From a virus: DNA of 64,000 nt. Shown here piece after piece: positions 14,334 through 22,224 of the stretch. The stretch's first letter is position 1. Each line of letters starts with the position of its first letter. The translations under genes were made by a program, and so were the position numbers. The notes under the pieces are model-generated. The model had not been told where the DNA came from and searched no databases. It saw only the letters and a program-made list of their open reading frames with translations. The stretch covers positions 1 to 64,000 of IMG/VR virus record IMGVR_UViG_3300045135_000898; one strand, given 5' to 3'.

Positions 14334-14365
14334 AATGTAAGTCTCCGTTAATTTGTAATAGAGCT

Positions 14366-14394
14366 ATTATATCAATGTTTGTGGGGTATGTAAA
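14366..14394 (-). promoter_or_regulatory. Early promoter
   Basis: TTTACA-17-TATAAT on the minus strand. Drives the operon 14333 down to about 10906, including PhoH, the exonuclease and the ClpP-like gene. Confidence 0.82.
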
Positions 14395-14427
14395 TAGATT
14401 TCTTTAGAATATTTCGTTATAAGAAGT

Positions 14428-14448
14428 GGGGACCTTAGAACGGTCCCC
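14428..14448 (-). terminator. Possible terminator hairpin
   Basis: GGGGACC (14428-14434) pairs with GGTCCCC (14442-14448) around a 7-base loop just after the 54-aa gene. Only ACTTCTTAT follows on the minus strand, so the U-tract is weak. Confidence 0.5.
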
Positions 14449-14455
14449 GTGTAGT

Positions 14456-14620
14456 TTAGTGTACTAGTTCAGCCTCTATGTCCGTTATTCGTGAATTTAG
14501 ATATTCAAGTTTGGCTTTCATTTTATGAGCTTGAGGTTTATTTCCCTCCTTTTCAAGACGATACATGAAATGTTTAAGTTCTTTACTATCGCGTTTCAAA
14601 CGTTCAATTTGTGGACACAT
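14456..14620 (-). CDS. Small coiled-coil protein, 54 aa
   Basis: ATG at 14620 with AAGGA upstream, encoding MCPQIERLKRDSKELKHFMY and a continuous charged heptad-like helix. It stands alone between two terminator-like hairpins (14702-14733 upstream, 14428-14448 downstream). No family recognised. Confidence 0.5.
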   Translation of the reverse strand: MCPQIERLKRDSKELKHFMYRLEKEGNKPQAHKMKAKLEYLNSRITDIEAELVH

Positions 14621-14701
14621 AAGAGAATCGATCCTTAGTTGGTAATTTACTTTAAAGAATCATAACAAAGGTACAATGTAAACTCCACCTCCTTTTGAAT
14701 A

Positions 14702-14733
14702 AAAAAGGCCGATAGGATCACTCCCACCGGCCT
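14702..14733 (-). terminator. Rho-independent terminator
   Basis: On the minus strand GGCCG (14733-14729) pairs with CGGCC (14712-14708), extendable inward, followed immediately by TTTTTT. It ends transcripts of the RNase H operon. Confidence 0.85.
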
Positions 14734-14792
14734 AAGGGTAACTTAATCGATAAAACTAAAAACAAACATTACTTTATTTTTATTCATACGAT

Positions 14793-14800
14793 TATTTATA
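14793..14800 (-). promoter_or_regulatory. Orphan late-promoter match
   Basis: TATAAATA on the minus strand, but a strong terminator begins about 60 bases downstream, so any transcript would be short unless it reads through to the 54-aa gene. Confidence 0.35.
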
Positions 14801-14806
14801 TTTTTT

Positions 14807-15253
14807 CTATTTTCTAATCAACCCAGGGAAGGCCTTTTCAACCAAAGCTTTCGTAATACCTTTGTATTTGCCGTCCATTTCTTTGTCTTTCATATAACAG
14901 AGCAGCTTAGCGTCTTCAGGATGAATAGTCTCAAGAAGATCAATAAACATGCGTTCTCGTTTAGGCTGCATCATATTATCGCCTGGACCACCAATAACAA
15001 AGTACTTCAACTTCTGCGTTTGCTTATGCATATACATTGGTCGTTGACGTTGTTTGTTATCAAGATCAAACGGTTCAAATGGTGGCTCGCCTTTTGGCAA
15101 GTTCCATTGGATACTTTCGTCAAACGATCCACGAAGGAAGTCGCGTAAGGCAAGAGTGTTATACTTTTGAAGTACCTCAATCTTCTCTACGCGGGTTGCT
15201 GCTTCAGCTGCCTCTTCAAGGACTTTATGTAACAACAGCTGTTTCATATTCAT
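14807..15253 (-). CDS. Conserved T4-type phage protein downstream of RNase H
   Basis: I place the start at the ATG at 15253, which overlaps the RNase H stop (TAATG) and has GGAG upstream, giving 148 residues. It starts MNMKQLLLHKVLEEAAEAAT and carries a mid-segment rich in Lys, Arg and Gln, then FPGLIRK at the end. Homologues are widespread in marine T4 relatives but I know of no function. The position of T4 dsbA after rnh is not matched here; the DsbA-like protein is at 55021-55335. Confidence 0.6.
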   Translation of the reverse strand: MNMKQLLLHKVLEEAAEAATRVEKIEVLQKYNTLALRDFLRGSFDESIQWNLPKGEPPFEPFDLDNKQRQRPMYMHKQTQKLKYFVIGGPGDNMMQPKRERMFIDLLETIHPEDAKLLCYMKDKEMDGKYKGITKALVEKAFPGLIRK

Positions 15254-16107
15254 TAATGGAAATCTCCTACACAATCAATTAGTTGGCGACAACGATTCTT
15301 AATAAGGTAATTCAGAATCTTCATTTTAGGTGCGACTTTAGCGCTTTCATACGTATTTATAATCGTCTGTTTGATGTCGTCTGGGATCTCAGATAGATCA
15401 ATCAGTTTCTTATTACGAATGTAGTTGCGGTAAACTTCTTCACCCATTGCATCACGTAGGTTTTCTACGTTTTCCATCCAGTGTTCAATCTTTTTCTTAG
15501 TGACAGGTTTTTGGCGTTCACCGTTAACGAATACATCGTCATGACTAAGTACGTTAGGTACGCCATCGCCTGAGTCACCTTTAAAGATATGTTCCATAAT
15601 GTATTGGCGTGGATTCTTTTCCTGCACAAACTTCTTAGTCATTGGACTGTATTGGCGTACGTTATTGTACTTCTGTAACTGAATAAAATCCTTATCAGCT
15701 GAAACAATCATAACGTCATCATGTTTGCCAAACTCTTGAGTTTCTTCAACAAGAGTACCAATGATATCATCGGCTTCGACTCCAGGTACGTATACGACTT
15801 TATATGGAAAGTGGTCAACCAATTCGTCACGTACTTTGTTTAGGATTTCAAATACATGGTTCCAATCGATTAAAGACTTGTCGTCTTCACGTGCTTGGCG
15901 ACGTTTGAATTTGTATTGGGGGTAATAGTCACGGCGCCAAGAACCACCATCACATGCAATAACAACATCACCGTATTCGTTACGGAACTTTTTGTTATAC
16001 ATACGAATTGAGTTTAGGACCATGTGACGAATAAGGTCTTCATTAATCTCAAGCTTTTGTGTAACGACAGCACCAAGGGCAATACCGTTAAAGTCAATAA
16101 TAATCAC
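15253..16107 (-). CDS. rnh: RNase H / 5'-3' exonuclease (T4 Rnh type)
   Basis: A FEN-1/PIN-fold nuclease that removes RNA primers from Okazaki fragments. The acidic active-site cluster is visible: MIIIDFNG, VVIACDGG, VEADDIIG, VSADKDF and GDSGDGVPN in the family order. 284 residues against 305 in T4. The start is a GTG with GGAGACATAGC upstream. Promoter at 16137 stands directly before it. Confidence 0.95.
   Translation of the reverse strand: MIIIDFNGIALGAVVTQKLEINEDLIRHMVLNSIRMYNKKFRNEYGDVVIACDGGSWRRDYYPQYKFKRRQAREDDKSLIDWNHVFEILNKVRDELVDHFPYKVVYVPGVEADDIIGTLVEETQEFGKHDDVMIVSADKDFIQLQKYNNVRQYSPMTKKFVQEKNPRQYIMEHIFKGDSGDGVPNVLSHDDVFVNGERQKPVTKKKIEHWMENVENLRDAMGEEVYRNYIRNKKLIDLSEIPDDIKQTIINTYESAKVAPKMKILNYLIKNRCRQLIDCVGDFH
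15354..15361 (-). promoter_or_regulatory. Possible internal late promoter
   Basis: TATAAATA inside the RNase H gene, about 100 bases before the next gene start at 15253. Its presence inside coding sequence makes chance occurrence likely. Confidence 0.3.
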
Positions 16108-16136
16108 GCTATGTCTCCATTCATTTTCATAGTACC

Positions 16137-16165
16137 ATTATATCAAACCATAATGTTAATGTAAA
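16137..16165 (-). promoter_or_regulatory. Early promoter of rnh
   Basis: TTTACA-17-TATAAT on the minus strand; the 5' leader is about 25 bases. Confidence 0.82.
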
Positions 16166-16172
16166 TAGCAAA

Positions 16173-16442
16173 TTAAGAATTATTTTCAATCTTTACTTGT
16201 TTTGTGATTTCGTCCATCATTTCATGCCATTGGTGATCTTCGCCTGCTTGACGTAGCAATGCTGCATATGTTACATTTAGGACGATACTTAAATCTTCGA
16301 ACAGCTTATCTTCAGGAGTCATGTAATAACGATACTCTTGAAGAGTCGTTAACATATTCTGCATAAGCATTCTGGCCATGTCCAACTCGTGGTCCATGGT
16401 TGGCTTTTCTTCAGCCTTCTTGAATTGTATTATCTTGGCCAT
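16173..16442 (-). CDS. Hypothetical helical protein, 89 aa
   Basis: ATG at 16442, with AAAGG upstream inside the end of the GIY-YIG-like gene (31-base overlap). Met-rich, mostly helical and acidic. No family recognised. It is the last gene of the nrd operon before the rnh promoter. Confidence 0.55.
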   Translation of the reverse strand: MAKIIQFKKAEEKPTMDHELDMARMLMQNMLTTLQEYRYYMTPEDKLFEDLSIVLNVTYAALLRQAGEDHQWHEMMDEITKQVKIENNS

Positions 16443-16854
16443 CCATCAGTCCTTTCACGTGATTACGATGTATCTTAACCTGTATGATACCATTATAGTA
16501 TTCATCAGGTTTAAGTAGAACTTCGCGCTCCACTTGTTCTTTCATTTCTAGGTAAGACATTTCGCCTTTACCTTTACATAGATGGAGTATTTCTCGATGA
16601 AATAGATCACCACCACTGTTTTCGACCAAAGTCTTTATCTCGTCGTTAGAACCATAATAGGTTTTCCAATCTGACTCAACGATCTTCGTTCTACGCCTTT
16701 TTTGACCCTTCAGTGGTGGCAGTCTTCGTTTACTGATTAATGTTTTCTTACCAATGTACTTTTTATTTGTGGACAGATTAGTTAGGACGTAAACGAATCC
16801 TACGTAATCTCCGATGTCTTCCGATGTAAATTCCTTGCCTTTGTAATACCACAT
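16411..16854 (-). CDS. SegE-like GIY-YIG endonuclease
   Basis: 147 residues. GFVYVL at 19-24 and YIGKK at 33-37 form the GIY-YIG core, followed by an Arg/Lys-rich DNA-binding stretch and SDWKTYYGSN, as in the putative SegE-like endonuclease family of T4-type phages. It could be a free-standing homing endonuclease or a resident restriction-type nuclease such as DenA; the family match favours the former. Length is close to a single GIY-YIG domain, so no separate DNA-binding domain is present. Confidence 0.75.
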   Translation of the reverse strand: MWYYKGKEFTSEDIGDYVGFVYVLTNLSTNKKYIGKKTLISKRRLPPLKGQKRRRTKIVESDWKTYYGSNDEIKTLVENSGGDLFHREILHLCKGKGEMSYLEMKEQVEREVLLKPDEYYNGIIQVKIHRNHVKGLMDGQDNTIQEG

Positions 16855-16894
16855 AGTCCATAACCTTATTCATATTATGAACTATTTATGGGCA

Positions 16895-17026
16895 TTATTC
16901 AAAGTCAAGTTCTTCTATGATTTCTTCACCGCAAAAAGGACAGTAACGAAGTTCTGCTTCTTCCTCGGTAAATGCTACATTAAACTCCATGTCACATGAT
17001 CCACACGTTACATTGAATTCATTCAT
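16895..17026 (-). CDS. Zinc-ribbon peptide, 43 aa
   Basis: ATG at 17026, four bases inside the end of nrdC, with AAGGAAC upstream. The 43 residues are a bare zinc ribbon, CGSC at 8-11 and CPFC at 29-32, with an acidic tail. A four-Cys knuckle of this kind commonly binds nucleic acid or partner proteins. Not recognised as a T4 gene. Confidence 0.65.
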   Translation of the reverse strand: MNEFNVTCGSCDMEFNVAFTEEEAELRYCPFCGEEIIEELDFE

Positions 17027-17274
17027 AGTGATAGTTCCTTAACTGATAGCCATTTTACTAATTCGTCATAACCACCGATGTTTGTGTTACCACCTTCTTC
17101 AAGAAGTACAACCTGTGGGAAAGTACGCGCTTGAGGAAACATCTCCATCATTTCATCACGATCAAAATCTGTACCTAGTTTGTTTTCAGCCCAATCGTAA
17201 CCTTTGTTGGTTAAAGTCATTTTAGCTTTTTCGCAGTATGGACAATTAGGCTTACTATAAACTACAAATTTCAT
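17023..17274 (-). CDS. nrdC: Glutaredoxin, NrdC
   Basis: 83 residues with the redox motif CPYC at 11-14, the cis-Pro TFPQV and the GGYDEL segment that binds glutathione. It should reduce the phage ribonucleotide reductase. It overlaps the end of nrdB by four bases, which fits that role. Confidence 0.95.
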   Translation of the reverse strand: MKFVVYSKPNCPYCEKAKMTLTNKGYDWAENKLGTDFDRDEMMEMFPQARTFPQVVLLEEGGNTNIGGYDELVKWLSVKELSL

Positions 17275-18410
17275 AAACTCATTCCTTTCAAAGTATCTTC
17301 ATTAATATCTTGTTTCAGACCACCAATAACGTATGAAGTGATCTCAGTTTCTTGTGGAGCAACTTGTACGTTACCGCCACCAATCCATTTTTCAGTCCAA
17401 GGTAGAGGGTTAGACTGTGGCACAGTATAAGGAGAATGGTAACCAAGAGTACGCATACGCTTAGTGCCAATCCATTCAACATAATCAGACAACAAACGTT
17501 CATTCAGACCAATCATTGAGCCATCTTTAAATAAGTAATGAGCCCAGGCCTTTTCTTGTTCAATTGCAGATTTGAACATTTCAACGATCTGAGGTTCGCA
17601 TTCGATTTTAATCTGAGCAAAGTCAGGATCTTCTTTAGGCAAATTCTTAATGATGTTTTGTGAAGTAGCAAGGTGAACGTTTTCGTCACGAGCAATTAGC
17701 TTAATAATTTTAGCATTACCTTCCATCTTTTTCAATTCAGCAAATGCCCAAGAACATGCAAACGAAACATAGAAACGAACACCTTCAAGAATGTTAACGC
17801 TATTAAGTGCAAGCCATAGCTTTTTCTTTAGTTCTTTCTTGTCAATGTTAACAAATTCGCGTTTACCTGTTACTTTATTTTCAATAGCATAACGACCTTC
17901 ACCGACAAGATCGTACCATTTAGCGTATTCAATAAAGTCGTCGTAGTACTTTGAAATATCTTCAGCACAAGAAGTAATCTCAGGAATGTCAAGCATTTCA
18001 TCGAATACTTTACTTGGGTTACTATACACGTTACGAATAATGTGAGTGTATGAACGGCTGTGAATGGTTTCAAAGAAAGACCAAGTTTCTACATTCGTCT
18101 CAAGTTCAGGAATAGAGACATACGGCAAGAATGCCAAGTTGGGCGAACGGCCCTGCACTGAATCCAACAGAATCTGACGTTTCAGGTTAGATGTAAAGAT
18201 ATGCTGTTCAAATTCTGTTAGCTTACTAAAGTCAATCTTATCCTTCGTAACATCAACTTCTTCAGGACGCCAGAAGAAACCTAGCATCTTATCAGTTAGT
18301 TTGTCGAGTGAAGGGTATTTGATTTGATCATAGCGAGCGATATCCACGGGCTCATCAAAAAACATATTAGATTCAAGATGAGATTTAGTCTTACGTTGGA
18401 ATACCGACAT
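17271..18410 (-). CDS. nrdB: Ribonucleotide reductase small subunit, NrdB
   Basis: Class Ia radical-generating subunit, 379 residues. I place the start at the ATG at 18410, which has GAGAGGA upstream. Diiron ligands are visible in EQHIFTSNLKRQ, ETIHSRSYTH and ARDENVHLA. The C-terminal tail KGMSL is the type that docks in NrdA. Unlike T4 nrdB, no intron interrupts it. It converts ribonucleotides to deoxyribonucleotides with NrdA encoded just upstream. Confidence 0.97.
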   Translation of the reverse strand: MSVFQRKTKSHLESNMFFDEPVDIARYDQIKYPSLDKLTDKMLGFFWRPEEVDVTKDKIDFSKLTEFEQHIFTSNLKRQILLDSVQGRSPNLAFLPYVSIPELETNVETWSFFETIHSRSYTHIIRNVYSNPSKVFDEMLDIPEITSCAEDISKYYDDFIEYAKWYDLVGEGRYAIENKVTGKREFVNIDKKELKKKLWLALNSVNILEGVRFYVSFACSWAFAELKKMEGNAKIIKLIARDENVHLATSQNIIKNLPKEDPDFAQIKIECEPQIVEMFKSAIEQEKAWAHYLFKDGSMIGLNERLLSDYVEWIGTKRMRTLGYHSPYTVPQSNPLPWTEKWIGGGNVQVAPQETEITSYVIGGLKQDINEDTLKGMSL

Positions 18411-18464
18411 TCGATTTTTTCCTCTCTTCATTTCACGGGTAAATTATATATCATATTAAGATCG

Positions 18465-18872
18465 TTAAGCGCCTCGGTAGAGACGCTCAATTTCTTGTTG
18501 TTTGGCGAAAGAGATATTCTTCTTCCATAACCAGTAACCGATGTCGCGTTCGTCGTCCTGAATCATCAGCAGACCCATAGCACGTTTCCAATTACAACCT
18601 TCTTCGCGCATCATCAGCTTGAGCTCATCTTTGAACTCAACCAAAGCTTCTGCTTGCTCTTTTTCTTCACGTGCGATGTCTTCTAACATCATAGTCATCA
18701 TTCGGTCAAGAGCCTCGTTGAATGCCACAGCCGACATCTCAACCCAAGATGTCCATTCACCCATACGCGGACGGTAACCGTAGACATCCTTATGGAAGTC
18801 TGAGAAGAAGATATCTTCCATTTCTTTAATACGAGCGTGAGTACCAGCTTTAGTAGTGATTCGCATAGTCAT
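18465..18872 (-). CDS. Hypothetical helical protein, 135 aa
   Basis: Start placed at the ATG at 18872, preceded by GGAGAG. The protein is rich in Met, Glu and Arg and looks all-helical. It lies between nrdA and nrdB and is transcribed from the promoter at 18994. I recognise no family. Confidence 0.6.
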   Translation of the reverse strand: MTMRITTKAGTHARIKEMEDIFFSDFHKDVYGYRPRMGEWTSWVEMSAVAFNEALDRMMTMMLEDIAREEKEQAEALVEFKDELKLMMREEGCNWKRAMGLLMIQDDERDIGYWLWKKNISFAKQQEIERLYRGA

Positions 18873-18874
18873 AA

Positions 18875-18964
18875 TTACTCTCCAAAAGTTCCGCCAATGA
18901 TAACAAGTGTAACAGCTATGATAGCTGCCCAAGCAACAACATTTAGGATTTCGATTCTAGTCAT
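18875..18964 (-). CDS. Membrane peptide, 29 aa
   Basis: A 29-residue frame, MTRIEILNVVAWAAIIAVTL and a Gly-rich end, is a single hydrophobic helix. Its stop lies three bases before the next start and it directly follows a promoter, both consistent with a real small gene. Function unknown. Confidence 0.45.
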   Translation of the reverse strand: MTRIEILNVVAWAAIIAVTLVIIGGTFGE

Positions 18965-18993
18965 AACGTTTCCTTTCATTAATTTATGGATCT

Positions 18994-19022
18994 ATTATAC
19001 AAAAAAGAAGGGGCAATGTAAA
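18994..19022 (-). promoter_or_regulatory. Early promoter with -35 in a terminator loop
   Basis: TTTACA-17-TATAAT on the minus strand. The TTTACA is the loop of the terminator hairpin 19007-19029. Confidence 0.85.
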
Positions 19023-19029
19023 CCCCTTC
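19001..19029 (-). terminator. Terminator of nrdA overlapping the next promoter
   Basis: GAAGGGG pairs with CCCCTTC around a 9-base loop, followed on the minus strand by TTTTTT. It ends nrdA transcripts while its loop supplies the -35 of the next promoter. Confidence 0.85.
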
Positions 19030-19077
19030 TTTAAGTTTTTTTAGATTAAATTATTCTAAAAGTAGAACGTTTTATTA

Positions 19078-21369
19078 TTAGATCTTACAGCTTTCGCATT
19101 CGCCGTCATCGTAATCAGACTGCTCAAGATCAGGAAGATCTTCGTCAGGTGATTCGCCTGCGCCGTCATGCGTATTGTTATAATAAAGCTGTTTACCACC
19201 GTACTTGTAGAAAGTAACGATATCTTTAAGCAATTGCGACATAGGTACCTTTGAATCATCAAAGTGCTCAGGATTGTAACTAGTGTTTACACTGATACCT
19301 TGGTCAATGTACTTCTGAAGTACAGCACAAACTTTAAGATAACCATCAGGTGATGTTTGATCCCAAAGCAAATCATATTTATTTTTAAGGTGGTGGTACC
19401 CAGGAACAACCTGTGCCATTACACCGTCCTTAGACTGCTTGTATGATACCAACGCGCGAGGTGGTTCAATACCATTCGTACTGTTACTAATCTGAGCTGA
19501 CGTTTCAGCCGGCATTAATGCCATCAGAGTAGAGTTACGAATACCAGTTTGTTTGATCTTAGCTCGTAAACCTTCCCAATCCATACGTTCTTTATGTGGA
19601 ACAAGTTCATCTACATCTTTCTTGTATGTATTATTCGGGAATATACCGCGAGCATACTTTGTCTCACGAATTAGTCCAGGTATACCACGTTCAGCAGCCA
19701 GATCAACAGATGCTTTAATTAGATAATAAGACCATGCCTCAGCGTATTCGTCGATTGTTTCAAGAGCGCCATCATCATATTTAAGACCGCGTTTCGCCAA
19801 GAAGTAAGCTAGGTTAATAATACCTACACCTAATGGACGACGTCCCATTGTTGAAATCTCAGCTGCTTTAACTGGATACGCTTGGTAATCCAATAGCGCA
19901 TCTAGAGCTCGTACAGCAATGTTACAGTACTTTTCAAATTCTGACGGATGGTTAATGACACCCCAGTTAATTGCCGACAACGTACATAGAGAGATCTCGC
20001 CTTCAGAATCATCAACAGAAGATAGAGGTTTTGTGGGTAAGTCAATTTCACAACATAGGTTAGACTGTTTAATTGGAGCAAGACTTTCAATGAATGAGCC
20101 ATGTGTATTAGCGTGGTCTACGTTCATTAGGTAAATACGACCAGTGTCTTTACGTTCCTGTAAGAATGAACTAAACACTTCCATAGCAGGTAAAGTCTTC
20201 TTACGAATATTCTTATCTGCTTCGTACTTTTCGTACAGACGTTTAAATTCATCTTGGTCAGCATAAAACGCATCCATAAGACCAGGAACATCATTAGGAC
20301 TAAACAGTGTAATGTTACCACCCGTTAGTAGACGTTCGTACATTGTCTTATTGAATTGGAATGCATAGTCCATGTGGCGTACACGGTTTTCTTCAGTGCC
20401 TTTGTTATTTTTCAGTACAACAAGGTTTTCAAACTCAAGATGCCAAACTGGAAGGTAAATTGTAGCTGCACCGCCCCTTACACCACCCTGTGAGCAGGAT
20501 TTGACCGCCGCTTGGAAATATTTGAGGAAAGGTATAAGTCCCGTGTGTACAACTGATCCATCGCCGACTCTAGACCCTTCAGCTCGGATCGAACCTGCTC
20601 CAATTCCGATGCCAGCTTTCTTAGAGATATAACGAACCACAGAAGAGGCAGTTGAATTAATAGAATCAAGAGTATCACCGGATTCAATAAGCACGCAAGA
20701 ACTAAACTGGCGAGTGGGAGTTCGTACACCGGCCATAATAGGTGTTGGTAGACTAATAGCGAAGTTGGATACCGCATCATAAAAGTCCTTTACATAATTT
20801 AAACGAGTTTCGGTTGGATAGTTACCAAATAAGGTAGCACCAATCATCATATAAGCAATTTGCGGAGTTTCATAGATTTTTTTAGTAGAACGGTCTTGTA
20901 CAAGGTATTTACCTCGGAACTGTTCCATCGCTACATATGTGAAGCTGTCGTCACGAGAATGCTTGATATAAGCATCTAATTCATTTAACTCTTCTTCAGT
21001 GTATGTAGTAAGAATATCAGCATCGTATACGCCAAAATCAACGTTTGTTTTAATCACATCAATTAAAGGTAATGGCGTGTATTGCTGGTAAACCTCTTTA
21101 CGAAGTTTGTAGTTTACCAAACGAGCTGCAACATATTGATAGTTCGGAGTATTCTCAGAAATCAGTTCAGCTGCTGACTTAATCAACAATTCGTGGATAT
21201 CATCAGATGAAATTTTATCGTATAGCTGAATGTTAGCACGCATTTCAATCTCTGAAATAGAGACGCCATTAATACCTTCGGTGGCCCACTCTAGGACTCG
21301 ATGTACTTTATCTAGGTCGAACGGCTCAAGAGATCCTTTGCGTTTGGTTATCTTGATGGTTTTGATCAT
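19078..21369 (-). CDS. nrdA: Ribonucleotide reductase large subunit, NrdA
   Basis: Class Ia catalytic subunit, 763 residues, complete. An ATP-cone-like N-terminus (residues 9-60) precedes the barrel. Active-site residues are seen in QFSSCVLI (redox Cys), QSNLCCEIDL (Asn, Cys, Glu), the radical-path Tyr pair LYYNNT and the C-terminal CESCKI that is re-reduced by glutaredoxin. It makes dNTPs for phage DNA. It has its own promoter and terminator, separate from nrdB. Confidence 0.98.
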   Translation of the reverse strand: MIKTIKITKRKGSLEPFDLDKVHRVLEWATEGINGVSISEIEMRANIQLYDKISSDDIHELLIKSAAELISENTPNYQYVAARLVNYKLRKEVYQQYTPLPLIDVIKTNVDFGVYDADILTTYTEEELNELDAYIKHSRDDSFTYVAMEQFRGKYLVQDRSTKKIYETPQIAYMMIGATLFGNYPTETRLNYVKDFYDAVSNFAISLPTPIMAGVRTPTRQFSSCVLIESGDTLDSINSTASSVVRYISKKAGIGIGAGSIRAEGSRVGDGSVVHTGLIPFLKYFQAAVKSCSQGGVRGGAATIYLPVWHLEFENLVVLKNNKGTEENRVRHMDYAFQFNKTMYERLLTGGNITLFSPNDVPGLMDAFYADQDEFKRLYEKYEADKNIRKKTLPAMEVFSSFLQERKDTGRIYLMNVDHANTHGSFIESLAPIKQSNLCCEIDLPTKPLSSVDDSEGEISLCTLSAINWGVINHPSEFEKYCNIAVRALDALLDYQAYPVKAAEISTMGRRPLGVGIINLAYFLAKRGLKYDDGALETIDEYAEAWSYYLIKASVDLAAERGIPGLIRETKYARGIFPNNTYKKDVDELVPHKERMDWEGLRAKIKQTGIRNSTLMALMPAETSAQISNSTNGIEPPRALVSYKQSKDGVMAQVVPGYHHLKNKYDLLWDQTSPDGYLKVCAVLQKYIDQGISVNTSYNPEHFDDSKVPMSQLLKDIVTFYKYGGKQLYYNNTHDGAGESPDEDLPDLEQSDYDDGECESCKI

Positions 21370-21406
21370 ATGTTCTTCTCACTTGGTTTAATAATTTATA
21401 GAGCTA

Positions 21407-21435
21407 ATTATATATCATTAGCACTTCGATGTAAA
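21407..21435 (-). promoter_or_regulatory. Early promoter of nrdA
   Basis: TTTACA-17-TATAAT on the minus strand, divergent from the plus-strand promoter at 21469. Confidence 0.82.
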
Positions 21436-21468
21436 TAGCCTTGGTGCATAAAAATGTAAAAAAACATA

Positions 21469-21497
21469 TTTACATCTGAAGAAAAGTGTGGTATAAT
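21469..21497 (+). promoter_or_regulatory. Plus-strand early promoter, antisense to the spanin genes
   Basis: TTTACA-17-TATAAT on the plus strand, inside ATTTACATC and GGTATAATAG, as good a match as any minus-strand early promoter here. Transcription from about 21504 runs into 21531-22209 antisense to the spanin mRNA; no plus-strand gene follows. Confidence 0.75.
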
Positions 21498-21530
21498 AGA
21501 TTAACGATCTGGGGGAAGGTAGATATACCT

Positions 21531-21887
21531 TTATTCAGGCTTTACAGCCTCTTCGTAATAAAGTATAATTTCCTTTTGTTGTTCAATGTAACGACGCAGC
21601 TCAGCGAAGTTAAGAGATAGGTTTTCGTAGTCTTTAATTGAAATAGCAATGTAGACACGGTCGCCGTTTTTATCTTCGAACTCAGTAATGAACTCTTCGT
21701 AATTATCTTTTGTAACAACGTAGATCTTAACTCGATTGAGTTGAGCTTGTTTGGGTCTAGCTACAATTGGAACTTCAGTCTTTACAGTGTTAGTTACTGT
21801 TACTATCTTCGGTTCCGGTATCAGGCTGCTGCACCCCATTAGGGTTAGTGATGTCAGCAAGATCAGTCCATAATTCATCAGTCGCAT
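21531..21887 (-). CDS. Putative outer-membrane spanin lipoprotein (Rz1-like)
   Basis: I place the start at the ATG at 21887 (118 residues); an upstream TTG at 21905 is possible. A signal peptide MRLMNYGLILLTSLTLMGC ends in the lipobox LMGC, predicting an outer-membrane lipoprotein. It starts inside the end of the gene at 21790-22209 in another frame, the overlap typical of Rz/Rz1 spanin pairs that fuse inner and outer membranes at lysis. It is longer than lambda Rz1, with a charged C-terminal half. Confidence 0.65.
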   Translation of the reverse strand: MRLMNYGLILLTSLTLMGCSSLIPEPKIVTVTNTVKTEVPIVARPKQAQLNRVKIYVVTKDNYEEFITEFEDKNGDRVYIAISIKDYENLSLNFAELRRYIEQQKEIILYYEEAVKPE

Positions 21888-22209
21888 TTTGCATTCTCTT
21901 TTCAATTAATCCTGGCTTCTTAAGAGCAAGCTGAGTTAAGTTATGCTTTTGTAGTGTGTTCCTTAACTCATCGCCGTATTGTTCAGCCTTTTGTAAATCA
22001 GCGGAAAGCTGTAGGTTCATCTCATTAAGACGTTTAGTTTCAGATTCCATTAGCCTTAACGAGTCTTCACTCAGTTTCACTGCGGTTTCCATCTTGGCGA
22101 CATTTGCTCTTGCAGTTTCAAGATCGGACTGCAACTTGGTGACATACCAATAGCCACCAGCTGCTGCAGTAAGAACCGCAGTGATAATCATAATTCTAAT
22201 ATACATCAT
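21790..22209 (-). CDS. Putative inner-membrane spanin (Rz-like)
   Basis: 139 residues: an N-terminal membrane helix (about 5-24) and a long coiled coil (about 27-95), the layout of i-spanins. The C-terminal part overlaps the lipoprotein gene by about 98 bases. With it, this should complete host lysis after endolysin action. It lies at the end of the late block, consistent with late expression. Confidence 0.65.
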   Translation of the reverse strand: MMYIRIMIITAVLTAAAGGYWYVTKLQSDLETARANVAKMETAVKLSEDSLRLMESETKRLNEMNLQLSADLQKAEQYGDELRNTLQKHNLTQLALKKPGLIEKRMQNATDELWTDLADITNPNGVQQPDTGTEDSNSN

Positions 22210-22224
22210 ATAATTATATATCTC

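Noticed and set aside
17271-18410. Group I intron in nrdB as in T4
   Set aside because: The frame is continuous with all ligand motifs in order.
18411-18464. T4 middle promoter (Mot box) before nrdB
   Set aside because: GCTTAA and TATAAT are present but their spacing does not fit the Mot-dependent consensus.
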